Source of the DNA: a bacterium
Lineage (GTDB): Bacteria > Armatimonadota > Zipacnadia > Zipacnadales > UBA11051
Direction of reading: 5' to 3'
Assembly: GCA_021372615.1 (NCBI GenBank)
Contig: JAJFUB010000022.1
Location: 1 to 64,000, forward strand
Length of the DNA: 64,000 nt
The notes below the pieces were generated by a model. That model was not told the DNA's origin and made no database searches. It saw nothing but the letters and a program-made list of their open reading frames with translations. The position numbers were made by a program, and so were the translations under genes. Positions 44,658-54,558 of the stretch are shown in pieces. How positions within the stretch are numbered: position 1 is the stretch's first letter; every line of letters starts with the position of its first letter.

Positions 44658-47081
44658 ATGGCAACTCTGCGCCGTTCCCCTGTGTTCAGCTTTCTTTCGG
44701 CCCTGGCGCTGGGCAGCATCGTGCTGACCGCGCTGCTGCCCGGGCTGGCGTTCGGAGCTCCGCTGGTGGCGATCACGCGCCCGGTGCAGGGCGCGGTCGT
44801 GTCGGGCCAGATCTGGATTGATGTGGCCTTCAACGCCAGCAACAACCTCCCTGTCACCCGCCTGGAGGTCTACATTGATGACCAACTGGCGCGGGAAGTG
44901 GACCTGGCCCAGCCCATGCTGATGGGCCGCCAGAGCTTCAACTGGGATTTCAGCTACTCCTCCAACAGCACTCACAAGATCGGCGCCCGGGCCATTGACT
45001 CGGGCAACAACTCCGCCGTCGCTTCCATCTCCGTTCAGGTACAGAACGCCGCCGCCACCGGCCCCGATGTCATCGCTCCGGTCGTCCGCATCTACTACCC
45101 CGCCCAGGGCGCCAAGGTCCACGACACGACCGAGATCAAGGCCGAGGCCACGGACAACGTGGGCGTCGAGTTGGTGTACTTCTACATTGACGGTCGACTG
45201 CACAAGATGATGATGAACGCGCCGCCGTACGTGGACGCGTGGGACACCACCCGCGAGGTGGACGGCCTGCACGTCCTGGAAGCGGTGGCGGTAGACAAGG
45301 CTGAGAACGAGGCGCGCTCGGCGCAAGTGACCGTTGTGGTCGAGAACCGCAGCGCGACGGGGATGGCGCCCGGCGGCCCGGTGAAGACGCAGGGTTTCGG
45401 CTCGTCCACGCTCCCGACCGTGCCGCCCACGCCGGCGCCGATTGGCGTCCCGGCGCCCGCGCCCATAGCGCCGACGCTCGATACAGCGGCGGTACCGACG
45501 CCCAACCCGGCCCCGACGCCGGCGCCGGTCGTCACCAGTGAGCCGTCTACCGGGATCGCGACTGCCGGGACCGTGCCAACGCCCGCGCCGATCACTCCGG
45601 CTCCGGCCGTGACGGGGACCCCGCTGCCCAGCGTGCCGCCTACGCCGGCCCCCAGCGTCGACCGCGCACCGACGCCCATCGCGCCGGCCCCGGCCCCGCC
45701 GGTGAAGATCGTCACGGTGGCGCCGTGGGTCCAGCCGCCGACTTACGTCCCGCCGCCGCCGACCATCACGCTCCCACCCGTCGGCTCGTCCAGCCCCGTG
45801 GCTGTCGCCAGTGACCGCCAGTCCGGGCTCGCGCCGGCCATTCTCAGCGCCAAGACTGCCGCCGGGGGCGAGGCAGGCGTCCTGCCGCGGCCGGGCGTGG
45901 ATGCCAGCCGCCCCGGCGCTACGGGCGCTCTGAGCACCGCGCCGAAGACCGAGGCGCCGGCGGGCGCCGCGACCGTCCCCACGACCGACGTGGCGCGGTC
46001 CGCGCCAGCGACGACTCCTGATACGGCTTCCGGCCCTGTGGCCATCAAGACGACGCAGCCGACGACCGCGGTGCTGCCGCTGCGCGCCGCCACGACGAGT
46101 GGCCTGCAGGCCGAGGCGGCCCTGCCGACCACCACGCAGCCGCGCCTGGCGCTCAGCTCGCCGGCATTGCCCGCCCTGGCCAAGACGACGGCGCCCGCCG
46201 GTGAACTCCGCACAAGTGCCGTCGGTCGCACGAGTCTACCCACCGGTTCGGTGGCGGCCGTCGAGAGCACCGCGCCCGTGAAGACCACCACCCGCCAGCC
46301 GGGCCTGGCGCCGCTGCCGGTACGGCCGTCGCGGCCCGCCGTCACGCGCGTCGAGCCCGTGGGCCCGGCAGTCGCCATCACCGCCAGCCAGCCCGTGGCC
46401 GTGCAGCCTGCGACGGTCCTGACCCCCGAGAAGACCGGCCCGGCCTCGGGGCTGTCACGCATCACCGTACCCAGCACGCCTGTCGCCGCGAAGCCGGCAG
46501 CGCCGAAGCCGGTGGCTCCGACGAAGGTCGCCGTCGGCGTCCGCCCGGCCGTGTCGCCGCTCATCACCGACGCAGCTCTGGCCGAGTACCGCGGGTTGCC
46601 GGTCCCGGCGTACCGCATGACGGCTCGCCTGCCTGAGAGTGGCGCCGCCCGCGTGGCCGCCGATGGACGCACCACGACCCCGGAGGGCACGATCGCCGCC
46701 ATCCCGGTCGCCATCGCCAAGGTGCGCGACATCAAGATCGTGTTCGACGGCGAGGTCCTGTCGCTGCGGGCCACGCCCGAGACGCGCCGTGGCATCTCGC
46801 TCGCGCCGCTCCGCGAGATCTTCGAGCAGACCGACGGTGTGCTGTACTGGTTCCCGGTCGAGAAGCAGGTTCGCGCGGTCAACAAGGGCGTGGATGTGAA
46901 CCTGAAGATCGGTGACCCGAAGGTTACGGTCAACGGTGAGCAGCGGGTGCTGCAGATCGCGCCGTACATCAAGCGCGGTCGCACCATGGTGCCGCTGCAG
47001 TTCATCGCCGACGTGCTGGACGTCAACATCGCCGTCAACAGCGCCACCGGCGACATCATGATCAGCAGCAATCAACTGTAG
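44658..47081 (+). CDS. Secreted Ig-like protein with a Pro/Ala/Thr linker and C-terminal copper-amine-oxidase-N domain
   Basis: 807 residues. Signal peptide to about residue 33 (LPGLAFG-AP). Two bacterial Ig-like domains (about 34-125 and 130-235; VDGLHVLEAVAVDKAENEARSAQVTVVVEN). A roughly 430-residue linker very rich in Pro, Ala, Thr and Val follows, with PTPAP repeats (about 250-330). The C-terminal 120 residues match the CuAmine_oxidN1 module (SLAPLREIFEQTDGVLYWF; MVPLQFIADVLDVNIAVN), a wall- or surface-associated domain in other bacteria. Probably a surface or matrix protein spanning a distance from the membrane; no enzyme activity expected. ATG at 44658 is favoured, with 44649 possible. 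Confidence 0.8.
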   Translation: MATLRRSPVFSFLSALALGSIVLTALLPGLAFGAPLVAITRPVQGAVVSGQIWIDVAFNASNNLPVTRLEVYIDDQLAREVDLAQPMLMGRQSFNWDFSYSSNSTHKIGARAIDSGNNSAVASISVQVQNAAATGPDVIAPVVRIYYPAQGAKVHDTTEIKAEATDNVGVELVYFYIDGRLHKMMMNAPPYVDAWDTTREVDGLHVLEAVAVDKAENEARSAQVTVVVENRSATGMAPGGPVKTQGFGSSTLPTVPPTPAPIGVPAPAPIAPTLDTAAVPTPNPAPTPAPVVTSEPSTGIATAGTVPTPAPITPAPAVTGTPLPSVPPTPAPSVDRAPTPIAPAPAPPVKIVTVAPWVQPPTYVPPPPTITLPPVGSSSPVAVASDRQSGLAPAILSAKTAAGGEAGVLPRPGVDASRPGATGALSTAPKTEAPAGAATVPTTDVARSAPATTPDTASGPVAIKTTQPTTAVLPLRAATTSGLQAEAALPTTTQPRLALSSPALPALAKTTAPAGELRTSAVGRTSLPTGSVAAVESTAPVKTTTRQPGLAPLPVRPSRPAVTRVEPVGPAVAITASQPVAVQPATVLTPEKTGPASGLSRITVPSTPVAAKPAAPKPVAPTKVAVGVRPAVSPLITDAALAEYRGLPVPAYRMTARLPESGAARVAADGRTTTPEGTIAAIPVAIAKVRDIKIVFDGEVLSLRATPETRRGISLAPLREIFEQTDGVLYWFPVEKQVRAVNKGVDVNLKIGDPKVTVNGEQRVLQIAPYIKRGRTMVPLQFIADVLDVNIAVNSATGDIMISSNQL

Positions 47082-47109
47082 TCCCTGTCGTTTTCCCGGT
47101 ACACAAACG

Positions 47110-47143
47110 GCAGCCCCAAGAGAGACCCTTTTGGGGCTGCTTT
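47110..47143 (+). terminator. Rho-independent terminator after the secreted Ig/CuAO-N protein
   Basis: GCAGCCCCAA (47110-47119) pairs perfectly with TTGGGGCTGC (47131-47140), followed by TTTC. It lies 28 bases after the stop. Confidence 0.8.
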
Positions 47144-47230
47144 CACAACTTGTCCCACCCGGGAGGTGCAAGCCTCTGCCCCACCTCCCGCACTACAGCC
47201 ATACCGGCACTCCATGCGGAGGATTGGCAC

Positions 47231-48541
47231 ATGACTCTCTTCGGGACTCAGCAGCTCAACAGCGCCGGCCATCTTGAGATCGGCGGCTGCGACACGGTCG
47301 AACTGGCGCGGCAGTTCGGCACGCCCCTGTATGTCGTGGACGAGGCTCTCGTCCGCAGCAACTGCCGCGAGTACAAGCGCGCTTTCGGCCAGCGTCTTGC
47401 CGCAGTGGAGATCGCCTATGCCAGCAAGGCGCTGATCACGACCGCGATCTGCCGGCTGATGTACCAGGAGAGCATGTCGCTCGACGTGGCCTCCGAGGGT
47501 GAACTGTACACGGCGCTGCAGGCGGGCTTCCCCGCCGAGCGCATCAAGCTGCACGGCAACTTCAAGAAGGAGAGCCTCATCCGCATGGCGCTGGCGCATG
47601 GTGTCGGGCGGATCGTGGCCGATAGCCTCGTGGAACTGGAGGAGATCTCGCGGATCGCCGGCGACATGGGCAAGACGGCGCACCTGCTGCTGCGCATCGC
47701 CCCCGGTGTGAAGGCCTCCACCCACGCGGCCATCCAGACCGGCCAGGAGGACACCAAGTTCGGCCTGAGCATTCGCGACATGGCGCGGCCGGGCATCAAG
47801 CTGGCCCTGGAGCTGCCCCACCTGCAACTGCACGGGCTGCACGCCCACATCGGCTCGCAGATTCTCGACACCGATGCCTTCAAGCGCGCGGTCGAGGTCT
47901 TCGTGGACTTCCTGTGCAGCGTGCGCGAGGAGCTCGGGTTCGCCTGCGAGCAGCTCGACCTCGGCGGCGGGCTGGGCATCCGCTACCAGGAGGACGACCG
48001 GCCGCCCAGCATTGACGAACTGGCCGCAGTGATGGCCGGCACGCTCACGGCGGCATGCGGGCACAAGAACCTGCCCGTGCCGGCACTGATTCTCGAGCCG
48101 GGGCGCTCGATCGTGGGCGAGGCGGGCACTACGCTGTACACCATCGGGGCCGTCAAGCACATTCCCGGCGTGCGGACCTACCTGTCCGTGGATGGTGGCC
48201 TGTCGGACAACCCGCGCCCGGTCATGTACGACGCGCTCTACCGGGCGACAATTGCGAACAAGGCGGCCCACGAGCACTCGGTCGAGGGCCTGCGGGTGTC
48301 CGGCGCGCACTGCGAGACCGACACGCTCATTCCCGAGATCACCCTGCAGTCGCCCGAGCCCGGGGACATCCTGGCGGTCTTCGGCACCGGCGCCTATAAC
48401 CACTCGATGGCCTCGAACTACAACCGTTTCTGCCGCCCGGCCATGGTACTGGTGGCCGATGGCCAGGCGGACCTCATCACCCAGCGCGAAGAGCTGGCAG
48501 ACCTGCTGCGGCAGGACGTCATGCCGGAGCGACTGAAGTAG
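47231..48541 (+). CDS. lysA: Diaminopimelate decarboxylase
   Basis: 436 residues, PLP-dependent fold III. It decarboxylates meso-diaminopimelate to lysine. Lys66 in IAYASKAL is the PLP-binding residue. LHGLHAHIGSQI, LDLGGGLGIRY, ILEPGRSIVGEAG and SGAHCETDTL (position of the usual G-P-x-C-E-S-x-D active-site Cys) are family motifs. GGAGGA lies seven bases before ATG at 47231. First gene of the housekeeping run after a terminator. Confidence 0.93.
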   Translation: MTLFGTQQLNSAGHLEIGGCDTVELARQFGTPLYVVDEALVRSNCREYKRAFGQRLAAVEIAYASKALITTAICRLMYQESMSLDVASEGELYTALQAGFPAERIKLHGNFKKESLIRMALAHGVGRIVADSLVELEEISRIAGDMGKTAHLLLRIAPGVKASTHAAIQTGQEDTKFGLSIRDMARPGIKLALELPHLQLHGLHAHIGSQILDTDAFKRAVEVFVDFLCSVREELGFACEQLDLGGGLGIRYQEDDRPPSIDELAAVMAGTLTAACGHKNLPVPALILEPGRSIVGEAGTTLYTIGAVKHIPGVRTYLSVDGGLSDNPRPVMYDALYRATIANKAAHEHSVEGLRVSGAHCETDTLIPEITLQSPEPGDILAVFGTGAYNHSMASNYNRFCRPAMVLVADGQADLITQREELADLLRQDVMPERLK

Positions 48542-48569
48542 GAGGGTCCCGCGTGGGCGCGCGAGCGAG

Positions 48570-49805
48570 ATGCGGATTGCGCTGACGGAGCGAGTGGCGG
48601 CCGAGCATGCGGCACGCCTGGCGCAGATCGGGAGGCTGGCAGCCGAACTGGGCCTGCCGGCGTATCTCGTCGGCGGGCCGGTGCGCGACGCCCTCCTGTG
48701 GCGGGCGTCGCTGGACCTGGATGTCACCGTGGAGGGGGAGGCGGCGCCGCTGGCCGAGCGGCTTGCCGAGCACTTCGGGGGCCGCCTGACCGCGCACGAA
48801 CGCTTCGGCACTGCCGTCGTGGAGATGCCCGGGTGGCATCTCGATGTCGCCACCGCCCGGCGCGAGACGTATCCTCAGCCGGGGGCACTGCCCGTCGTCG
48901 AGCCGGCTGGCCTGGAGGAGGACCTGCGGCGGCGCGACTTCTCGTACAACGCCATGGCGCTGCGCCTGGACCGCGACCCGGGGCTGTTGTGCGACCCGCT
49001 GCGCGGCTTCGCTGACCTGCGCGCGGGTCTGACGCGCGGGCTGCATGAGCGCACTTTCGTGGACGACCCGACCCGCATCCTCCGCGCGGGTCGCTATGCG
49101 GCGCGGCTCGGGTGTCGGCTTGAGCCGGAGACACGCGGCTGGCTGGACCAGGCCGTGGCCGCGGGGGCGCTGCGGACGGTGACCGGGCAGCGCCTGTGGG
49201 GCGAGTTGTCGCGGTTGCTCGCCGAGCCGACTGCCCCGGAGGCCGTGGGCCTGCTGGGGCGCTGGGGCGCGCTGGAGCGCCTGGGGCTCACAGGTTCGGG
49301 CAGCGTCGAACTGCGCGTGCTGCACGTGGCGCAGCGGGACCTGGGGCTGGGGGACTGGGACCGGGCCATGGCGGCGCTGGGGCTGCTGTCCGGGGCGTGC
49401 ATGCCGCACCGGGTGACGGAGTTTGGTCTGTCGGCGGCGGAGGCGACGGCTGCCGGGGCGGCGGCAGAGGCGGTGGCGGCGCCCCCGCAAGGCGTCTTTG
49501 CACCGGGCACGAAAAATAGTACACTCTATGAGGCTCTGGCCCCGTTGGCGCGGGCGGCGCTGGCGGCGCTGTGGGTCCGTCTCCCGGCTTCGCGACCCGC
49601 GCTCGAGCGGTTCCGCAGGCTGGCGCCACAACTGGACATTGACGGCCACGTCCTGGAGGCCGAGGGGTTCACACCGTCCCCCGGGTTCAGGGCGGCGCTG
49701 GAGGCAGCCCGCCGGGCGAAGCTGGACGAGGGAGCCGACCGCGCGCAGCAGTTGGCGGCGGCGCGGCAGGCGCTGCAGCACTGGCAGGCCGAACACGGAT
49801 TGTAG
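48570..49805 (+). CDS. tRNA nucleotidyltransferase / poly(A) polymerase-family protein without HD domain
   Basis: 411 residues, class II nucleotidyltransferase. The head has AYLVGGPVRDALLWRASLDLDVTVEG with the G-G and D-x-D metal motif, followed by RRRDFSYNAMAL and FVDDPTRILRAGRYAARLGCRLEPET. The C-terminal half is Ala-rich helical with no HD motif. Such proteins add CCA, CC, or the terminal A to tRNA 3' ends. A second family member, with an HD domain, lies at 55161, so the two could be a split pair. It begins 29 bases after lysA. Confidence 0.85.
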   Translation: MRIALTERVAAEHAARLAQIGRLAAELGLPAYLVGGPVRDALLWRASLDLDVTVEGEAAPLAERLAEHFGGRLTAHERFGTAVVEMPGWHLDVATARRETYPQPGALPVVEPAGLEEDLRRRDFSYNAMALRLDRDPGLLCDPLRGFADLRAGLTRGLHERTFVDDPTRILRAGRYAARLGCRLEPETRGWLDQAVAAGALRTVTGQRLWGELSRLLAEPTAPEAVGLLGRWGALERLGLTGSGSVELRVLHVAQRDLGLGDWDRAMAALGLLSGACMPHRVTEFGLSAAEATAAGAAAEAVAAPPQGVFAPGTKNSTLYEALAPLARAALAALWVRLPASRPALERFRRLAPQLDIDGHVLEAEGFTPSPGFRAALEAARRAKLDEGADRAQQLAAARQALQHWQAEHGL

Positions 49806-49814
49806 ACTACAGAT

Positions 49815-50435
49815 ATGCTGTATCCCTTGTTGCGAGGCGAGATCGGTCTCGATGTGTTCCTGTCGTGGCTCCTGGCCATGGCGATCGGTCTCACCGTCCA
49901 TGAGTTCTGCCACGCCAAGCGGGCCGACATGGCGGGGGACCGCACGCCGCGCCTCAATGGTCGCGTGACCCTCAACCCCCTGGCCCACTACGACCTGATG
50001 GGCACGACGATGCTGCTGGTGTTCGGCTTCGGGTGGGGCAAGCCGGTGCCGATCAACCCGCTGGCCTTCCGCCACCCGCGGAGCGACACGATCGCGGTGT
50101 CGCTGGCGGGCGTGGTCAGCAACATGGTGATTGCCGTCCTGGCGGCGCTGCCCATCCGTCTGGGCCTGTCGGGCGCATACACCATGCCGCTGGCGGTCAT
50201 GGTGTACCTGAACCTGATCCTGGCGGTGTTCAACCTGATCCCGGTGCCGCCGCTGGATGGGTCGCACGTGCTGCAGATGCTGCTGCCACTGAGGCTCCAC
50301 CGGCGGGTCGAGACCTTCTACGCCCGCAACGCCCAGTGGCTGTTCCTCGCCCTGCTGGCCCTGGTCTTCACCGGCATCGTCGGGTTGCCGGTACGGCTGT
50401 TGTTTGTGCTATTCACCGGATTGCCGTCCATCTAG
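49815..50435 (+). CDS. Site-2-protease-like (M50) membrane metalloprotease
   Basis: 206 residues. Zinc site H29-E-F-C-H33 in a membrane helix and a second motif NLIPVPPLDGSHVL carrying the Asp ligand, as in the compact FpaP-like or SREBP-type M50 group; NPLAHYDLMGT is also typical. There are five to six hydrophobic helices and no PDZ domain. It cleaves membrane-embedded substrates, unknown here. Genes of this type commonly lie next to scpA, as here. Begins nine bases after the preceding stop. Confidence 0.9.
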   Translation: MLYPLLRGEIGLDVFLSWLLAMAIGLTVHEFCHAKRADMAGDRTPRLNGRVTLNPLAHYDLMGTTMLLVFGFGWGKPVPINPLAFRHPRSDTIAVSLAGVVSNMVIAVLAALPIRLGLSGAYTMPLAVMVYLNLILAVFNLIPVPPLDGSHVLQMLLPLRLHRRVETFYARNAQWLFLALLALVFTGIVGLPVRLLFVLFTGLPSI

Positions 50436-50461
50436 CCGCGCGTGAAGGGGTAGACCTGCAC

Positions 50462-51535
50462 TTGAGTGATGACCTGAAGGCTGTCGTACTGTGCGCCGGG
50501 GAGGGCACGCGGCTGCGTCCGTTGACCTTCTCCAAGCCCAAGCATCTGCTGCCGGTGGCGGGTAAGCCGCTGCTGGGGCACGTGCTGGACGCGCTGGCCG
50601 CTGCCGGAGTGCACGAGGTGGGCCTGGTGGTGGGCTACCTGGCCGAGGCAGTGCAGGGCTACGTGGGCGACGGCGAGCAGTGGGGTGTGACGGCCACGTA
50701 CATCCGACAGGAGCACCCGCTGGGGCTCGGCCATGCCATCAAGCAGGCGGAGGGCTTCCTGGACGGGGCGCCGTTCCTGGTGTACCTGGGCGACAACCTG
50801 CTGGGCGACGGCATCACGTCTTTCGTGGATGACTTCCGCGCCGGGAACGGGGACGCGGCGCTGCTGCTCAAGGAGGTGCCGGACCCCCGGCGCTACGGTG
50901 TGGCGGTGGTGGATGAGCAGCGGCGGGTCACGCGCGTGGTCGAGAAGCCCGCCCAGCCGCCCTCGAACCTCGCGATCGTCGGCGTTTACGCCTTCCAGCC
51001 GATCATCTTCGACGCGATTGACAGCATCAAGCCCTCGCCCCGCGGCGAGCTGGAGATCACCGACGCCATCCAGCACCTGATCGAGCAGGATCGCGTGGTG
51101 AAGGCGGGCCTGGTGGCGGGCTTCTGGGAGGATGCCGGAGAGCCGGCGGCCCTGCTGGTGGCCAACCGCTTCTACCTGGACCGGACCGTCACCGAGACCC
51201 GGGTACCGCTGCGGAACGGCTGTACGCTGTCCGGACCGGCCAGCGTGGGGCCGGGAACGCGCATCACCAACAGCCGCCTGGAAGGCCCGTGCCTGATCGG
51301 CAGCAACTGCCACGTGGACAACTGCGTGATCGGGCCGTACGCGGCCATCGGGGACGGCTGCGACATCAAGGACAGCCGTGTCGAGGATAGTATCATCCAG
51401 CAGAAGTGCCAGATCACCGGCGTGGCGCTGCAGCACTCGGTGCTGGGTGAGCGGGTCCAGATCGGTGGCGGGGAGACCCCCGAACGCCCCCTGCACATGG
51501 TGCTGGGGGACATGGCGCAGATCAGGATGCTTTGA
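50462..51535 (+). CDS. Sugar-1-phosphate nucleotidyltransferase with left-handed beta-helix tail
   Basis: 357 residues from TTG at 50462 (GAAGGGG upstream; start not certain). The catalytic domain has KAVVLCAGEGTRLRPLTFSKPKHLLPVAGKPLL (nucleotide-binding loop and sugar-phosphate Lys), VYLGDNLL (metal-binding Asp), and GELEITDAIQHLIE. The C-terminal third has hexapeptide-type turns (SVGPGTRITNSRLEGPCLIGSNCHVDNCVIGPYAAIGDGC). This is the long RmlA-like or GlmU-like architecture, making dTDP- or UDP-sugars for envelope glycans. Its TGA overlaps the scpA ATG by one base. Confidence 0.85.
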   Translation: MSDDLKAVVLCAGEGTRLRPLTFSKPKHLLPVAGKPLLGHVLDALAAAGVHEVGLVVGYLAEAVQGYVGDGEQWGVTATYIRQEHPLGLGHAIKQAEGFLDGAPFLVYLGDNLLGDGITSFVDDFRAGNGDAALLLKEVPDPRRYGVAVVDEQRRVTRVVEKPAQPPSNLAIVGVYAFQPIIFDAIDSIKPSPRGELEITDAIQHLIEQDRVVKAGLVAGFWEDAGEPAALLVANRFYLDRTVTETRVPLRNGCTLSGPASVGPGTRITNSRLEGPCLIGSNCHVDNCVIGPYAAIGDGCDIKDSRVEDSIIQQKCQITGVALQHSVLGERVQIGGGETPERPLHMVLGDMAQIRML

Positions 51536-52335
51536 TGGCCGCGACGACCACACGCAAATCCAAAGCCAAGCAGGCCGGCGAGCAGCCCCAACTGGCGCTC
51601 TTCAGCGGCTTCCCCGTGAGCATCGAGATCTTCGAGGGCCCGCTGGACCTGTTGCTGCACCTCGTCCGTCGTGAGGAAGTGGATGTGGCCGAGATCAGCA
51701 TCGCCTCGATCACCGGCCAGTACCTGACGTACCTCCACACCATGGAGGAGCTGAACATCCACTACAGCGCGGACTTCGTCGTGATGGCCTCCTCTCTGAT
51801 GCTCCTCAAGTCGCGCTGGCTGCTGCCCATCAACCCGGCCGGCGAAGCCGAGGAGGAAGTCGTCGAGGAGGCCGTCGAGGACCCCGAGGCGCAGTTGCAC
51901 CGACGGCTGCAGGAGTACCGCCTCTACCGCGACGCCGCCGAGATGCTCGAGGAGTCCCACCGCCTGCGCAGCCGCATCTTCCTGCGCTCCGGCGACGAGG
52001 CCGAGATCGGCACCGGCTTCGTCAACCTGGAAGATGTCTCGGTGTTCGACATGATCGCGGCGGTGCAGGAGATGCTGCTGCGGGCCAAACCCGACCCGCC
52101 GGCTCGCATGCGCCGGCCAGCCGTGACCGTTGCCGACCGCATTGACGACATCCTGCTGCAGCTCACCGCCGAGAAGCGTCCGCTGGCCTTCAGCGAGCTG
52201 ATCGTCATGCCGGCCACGCGGCTGTTCATCATCGTCACCTTCCTGGCGATTCTCGAGCTGGTGCGCCGCCGCCGGGTGCGCATCAGTCAGTCGCGCCCGA
52301 TGCGCGACTTCGCCGTGGAGCTGGCGAAGGCGTAG
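51535..52335 (+). CDS. scpA: Segregation and condensation protein A
   Basis: 266 residues. The kleisin of the SMC-ScpAB complex, which bridges SMC heads in chromosome organisation. IEIFEGPLDLLLHLVRREEVDVAEISIASITGQYL is the N-terminal SMC-neck-binding domain. FVVMASSLMLLKSRWLL follows, and a C-terminal winged helix has AFSELIVMPATRLFIIVTFLAILELVRRRRVRI. ATG at 51535 shares its A with the previous TGA. scpB follows 40 bases later. Confidence 0.95.
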   Translation: MAATTTRKSKAKQAGEQPQLALFSGFPVSIEIFEGPLDLLLHLVRREEVDVAEISIASITGQYLTYLHTMEELNIHYSADFVVMASSLMLLKSRWLLPINPAGEAEEEVVEEAVEDPEAQLHRRLQEYRLYRDAAEMLEESHRLRSRIFLRSGDEAEIGTGFVNLEDVSVFDMIAAVQEMLLRAKPDPPARMRRPAVTVADRIDDILLQLTAEKRPLAFSELIVMPATRLFIIVTFLAILELVRRRRVRISQSRPMRDFAVELAKA

Positions 52336-52375
52336 GGCGCGAACCGGACCACTTCCTGTCAGACTGGTAGCCATC

Positions 52376-53181
<806 letters not shown>

Positions 53182-53200
<19 letters not shown>

Positions 53201-54558
53201 TTCTCTGTTTCATCTGGATTGGTCTGGTGTGCCAGGTCCAGGCCGCGGAGAAGCCGGGGGTCAAGAAGCTGACGCCTCCGTTCGTTGCGGGGCGTCCCGC
53301 AACGAAGGGCGTCGCCGGGCAGCCGCCGGCCAAGGCGCCTCTGCCCCCCTGGAAGCCCGTGCCACCGGTGCGCGGCGCCGACCCGGTCCTGTCGGCCCAG
53401 GCGGCCATTCTCCTGGACGCGCAGACCGGCCAGGTGCTGTGGGAGCACAACTCCACAGCGCGCATGTATCCGGCCAGTCTCACGAAGATGATGACGGGGC
53501 TGCTGGCAGTGGAGACCCGGCGGCTGGAGCAGGTCCACTACGCCAGCGAGACCGCCGCCAAGACCGGGGAGAGCAGCATCGCCCTGCAGAAGGGCGAGGC
53601 GTTGAAGCTGCAGCAGGTGCTGCGCGCGGCGCTCATCAAGTCGGCCAACGATGCCACCGTGATGGTGGCCGAGAGTGTGGCGGGGTCGGTGCCGGCGTTC
53701 GTGCAGATGATGAACGGCCGAGCGCAGGCGATGGGCCTGACCGACACGCACTTCACCAACCCGCACGGCCTGCACGACCCGGACCACTACTCGACTGCGG
53801 CCGACCTGGCGCGGATCGCACGCCAGGGGATGCTCAACCCGACCTTCGCGCGCATCGTCGGCACCCGCGAGGCAGTCATCCCCTGGGCCGGCAAGCCCTG
53901 GATGCGCAAGCTCGTGAACCGGAACCGCCTGCTGCTGCGGTGGGACGAGTGCGATGGCGTGAAGACCGGCTACACCAAGCACGCGGGGCGGTGTCTGGCG
54001 GCCTCGGCGACCATGGACGGCTGGCGGCTGATCTGCGTCGTCCTCAAGTGCCGTGACTCCTGGAGTGACGCGGAGACGCTGTTGCGGTGGGGGCCTCTCA
54101 ACTACCAGCGGCAGCGCGTGGCGGGGACCGGAGACACCTTCCGCGTGCCGGTGCGCCGTGGCGCGCGGCGCTCCGTGGAGGCCCGGCCGCAGGCAGACCT
54201 GTACGTGGTCGGGCGCTGGGACCAGACCGTCTCGACGGTGGTGCGCGAGGACGGAACCTGCGAGGCGCCGGTGGAACCCGGGCAGGTCGTGGGCCGGCTC
54301 ACGACGACGACCGGGGCCTCGGTGCCATTGGTTGCCGCCGAGCAGGTGCCGCTGTCGCTGTGGGCGCGTCTGAGTGACGTCAAGGTACCGCAGGCCGGCG
54401 CGGGGCTGGTTGTGCTGCTGGCTGCAGGAGTGTTGCTGCATGGAGCGGGTGCAAAAACTGCTCGCACGCGCCGGCGTCGCCTCGCGGCGCGAGAGCGAGA
54501 AGCTGATCGCCCAGGGCCGGGTGACGATAGACGGACAGACAGCGCACCTGGGGAGTAG
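53182..54558 (+). CDS. D-alanyl-D-alanine carboxypeptidase (S11), probable ATC start
   Basis: About 458 residues if it starts at ATC 53182; the first orthodox start is GTG at 53227. AGGAGG lies seven bases before the ATC, and the codons from there encode an ideal signal peptide (RTR, then AVVLCFIWIGLV, then CQVQA-A) that the GTG start would truncate. The penicillin-binding domain has S-x-x-K (YPASLTKMM), S-x-N (KSANDATVM) and KTG (DGVKTGYTKHAG). A C-terminal domain and one terminal membrane helix follow. It trims peptidoglycan stem peptides in the periplasm. A perfect palindrome (53281-53306) lies in the Pro-rich linker. Its last 119 bases overlap the next gene. Confidence 0.88.
53281..53306. 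repeat. Palindrome inside the carboxypeptidase linker (family I)
   Basis: TTCGTTGCGGG-GCGT-CCCGCAACGAA is a perfect 11-base-pair inverted repeat. It encodes FVAGRPATK, part of a Pro/Lys/Gly-rich linker between the signal peptide and the catalytic domain, a place that tolerates extra residues. No second copy was seen in the window. Confidence 0.75.
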
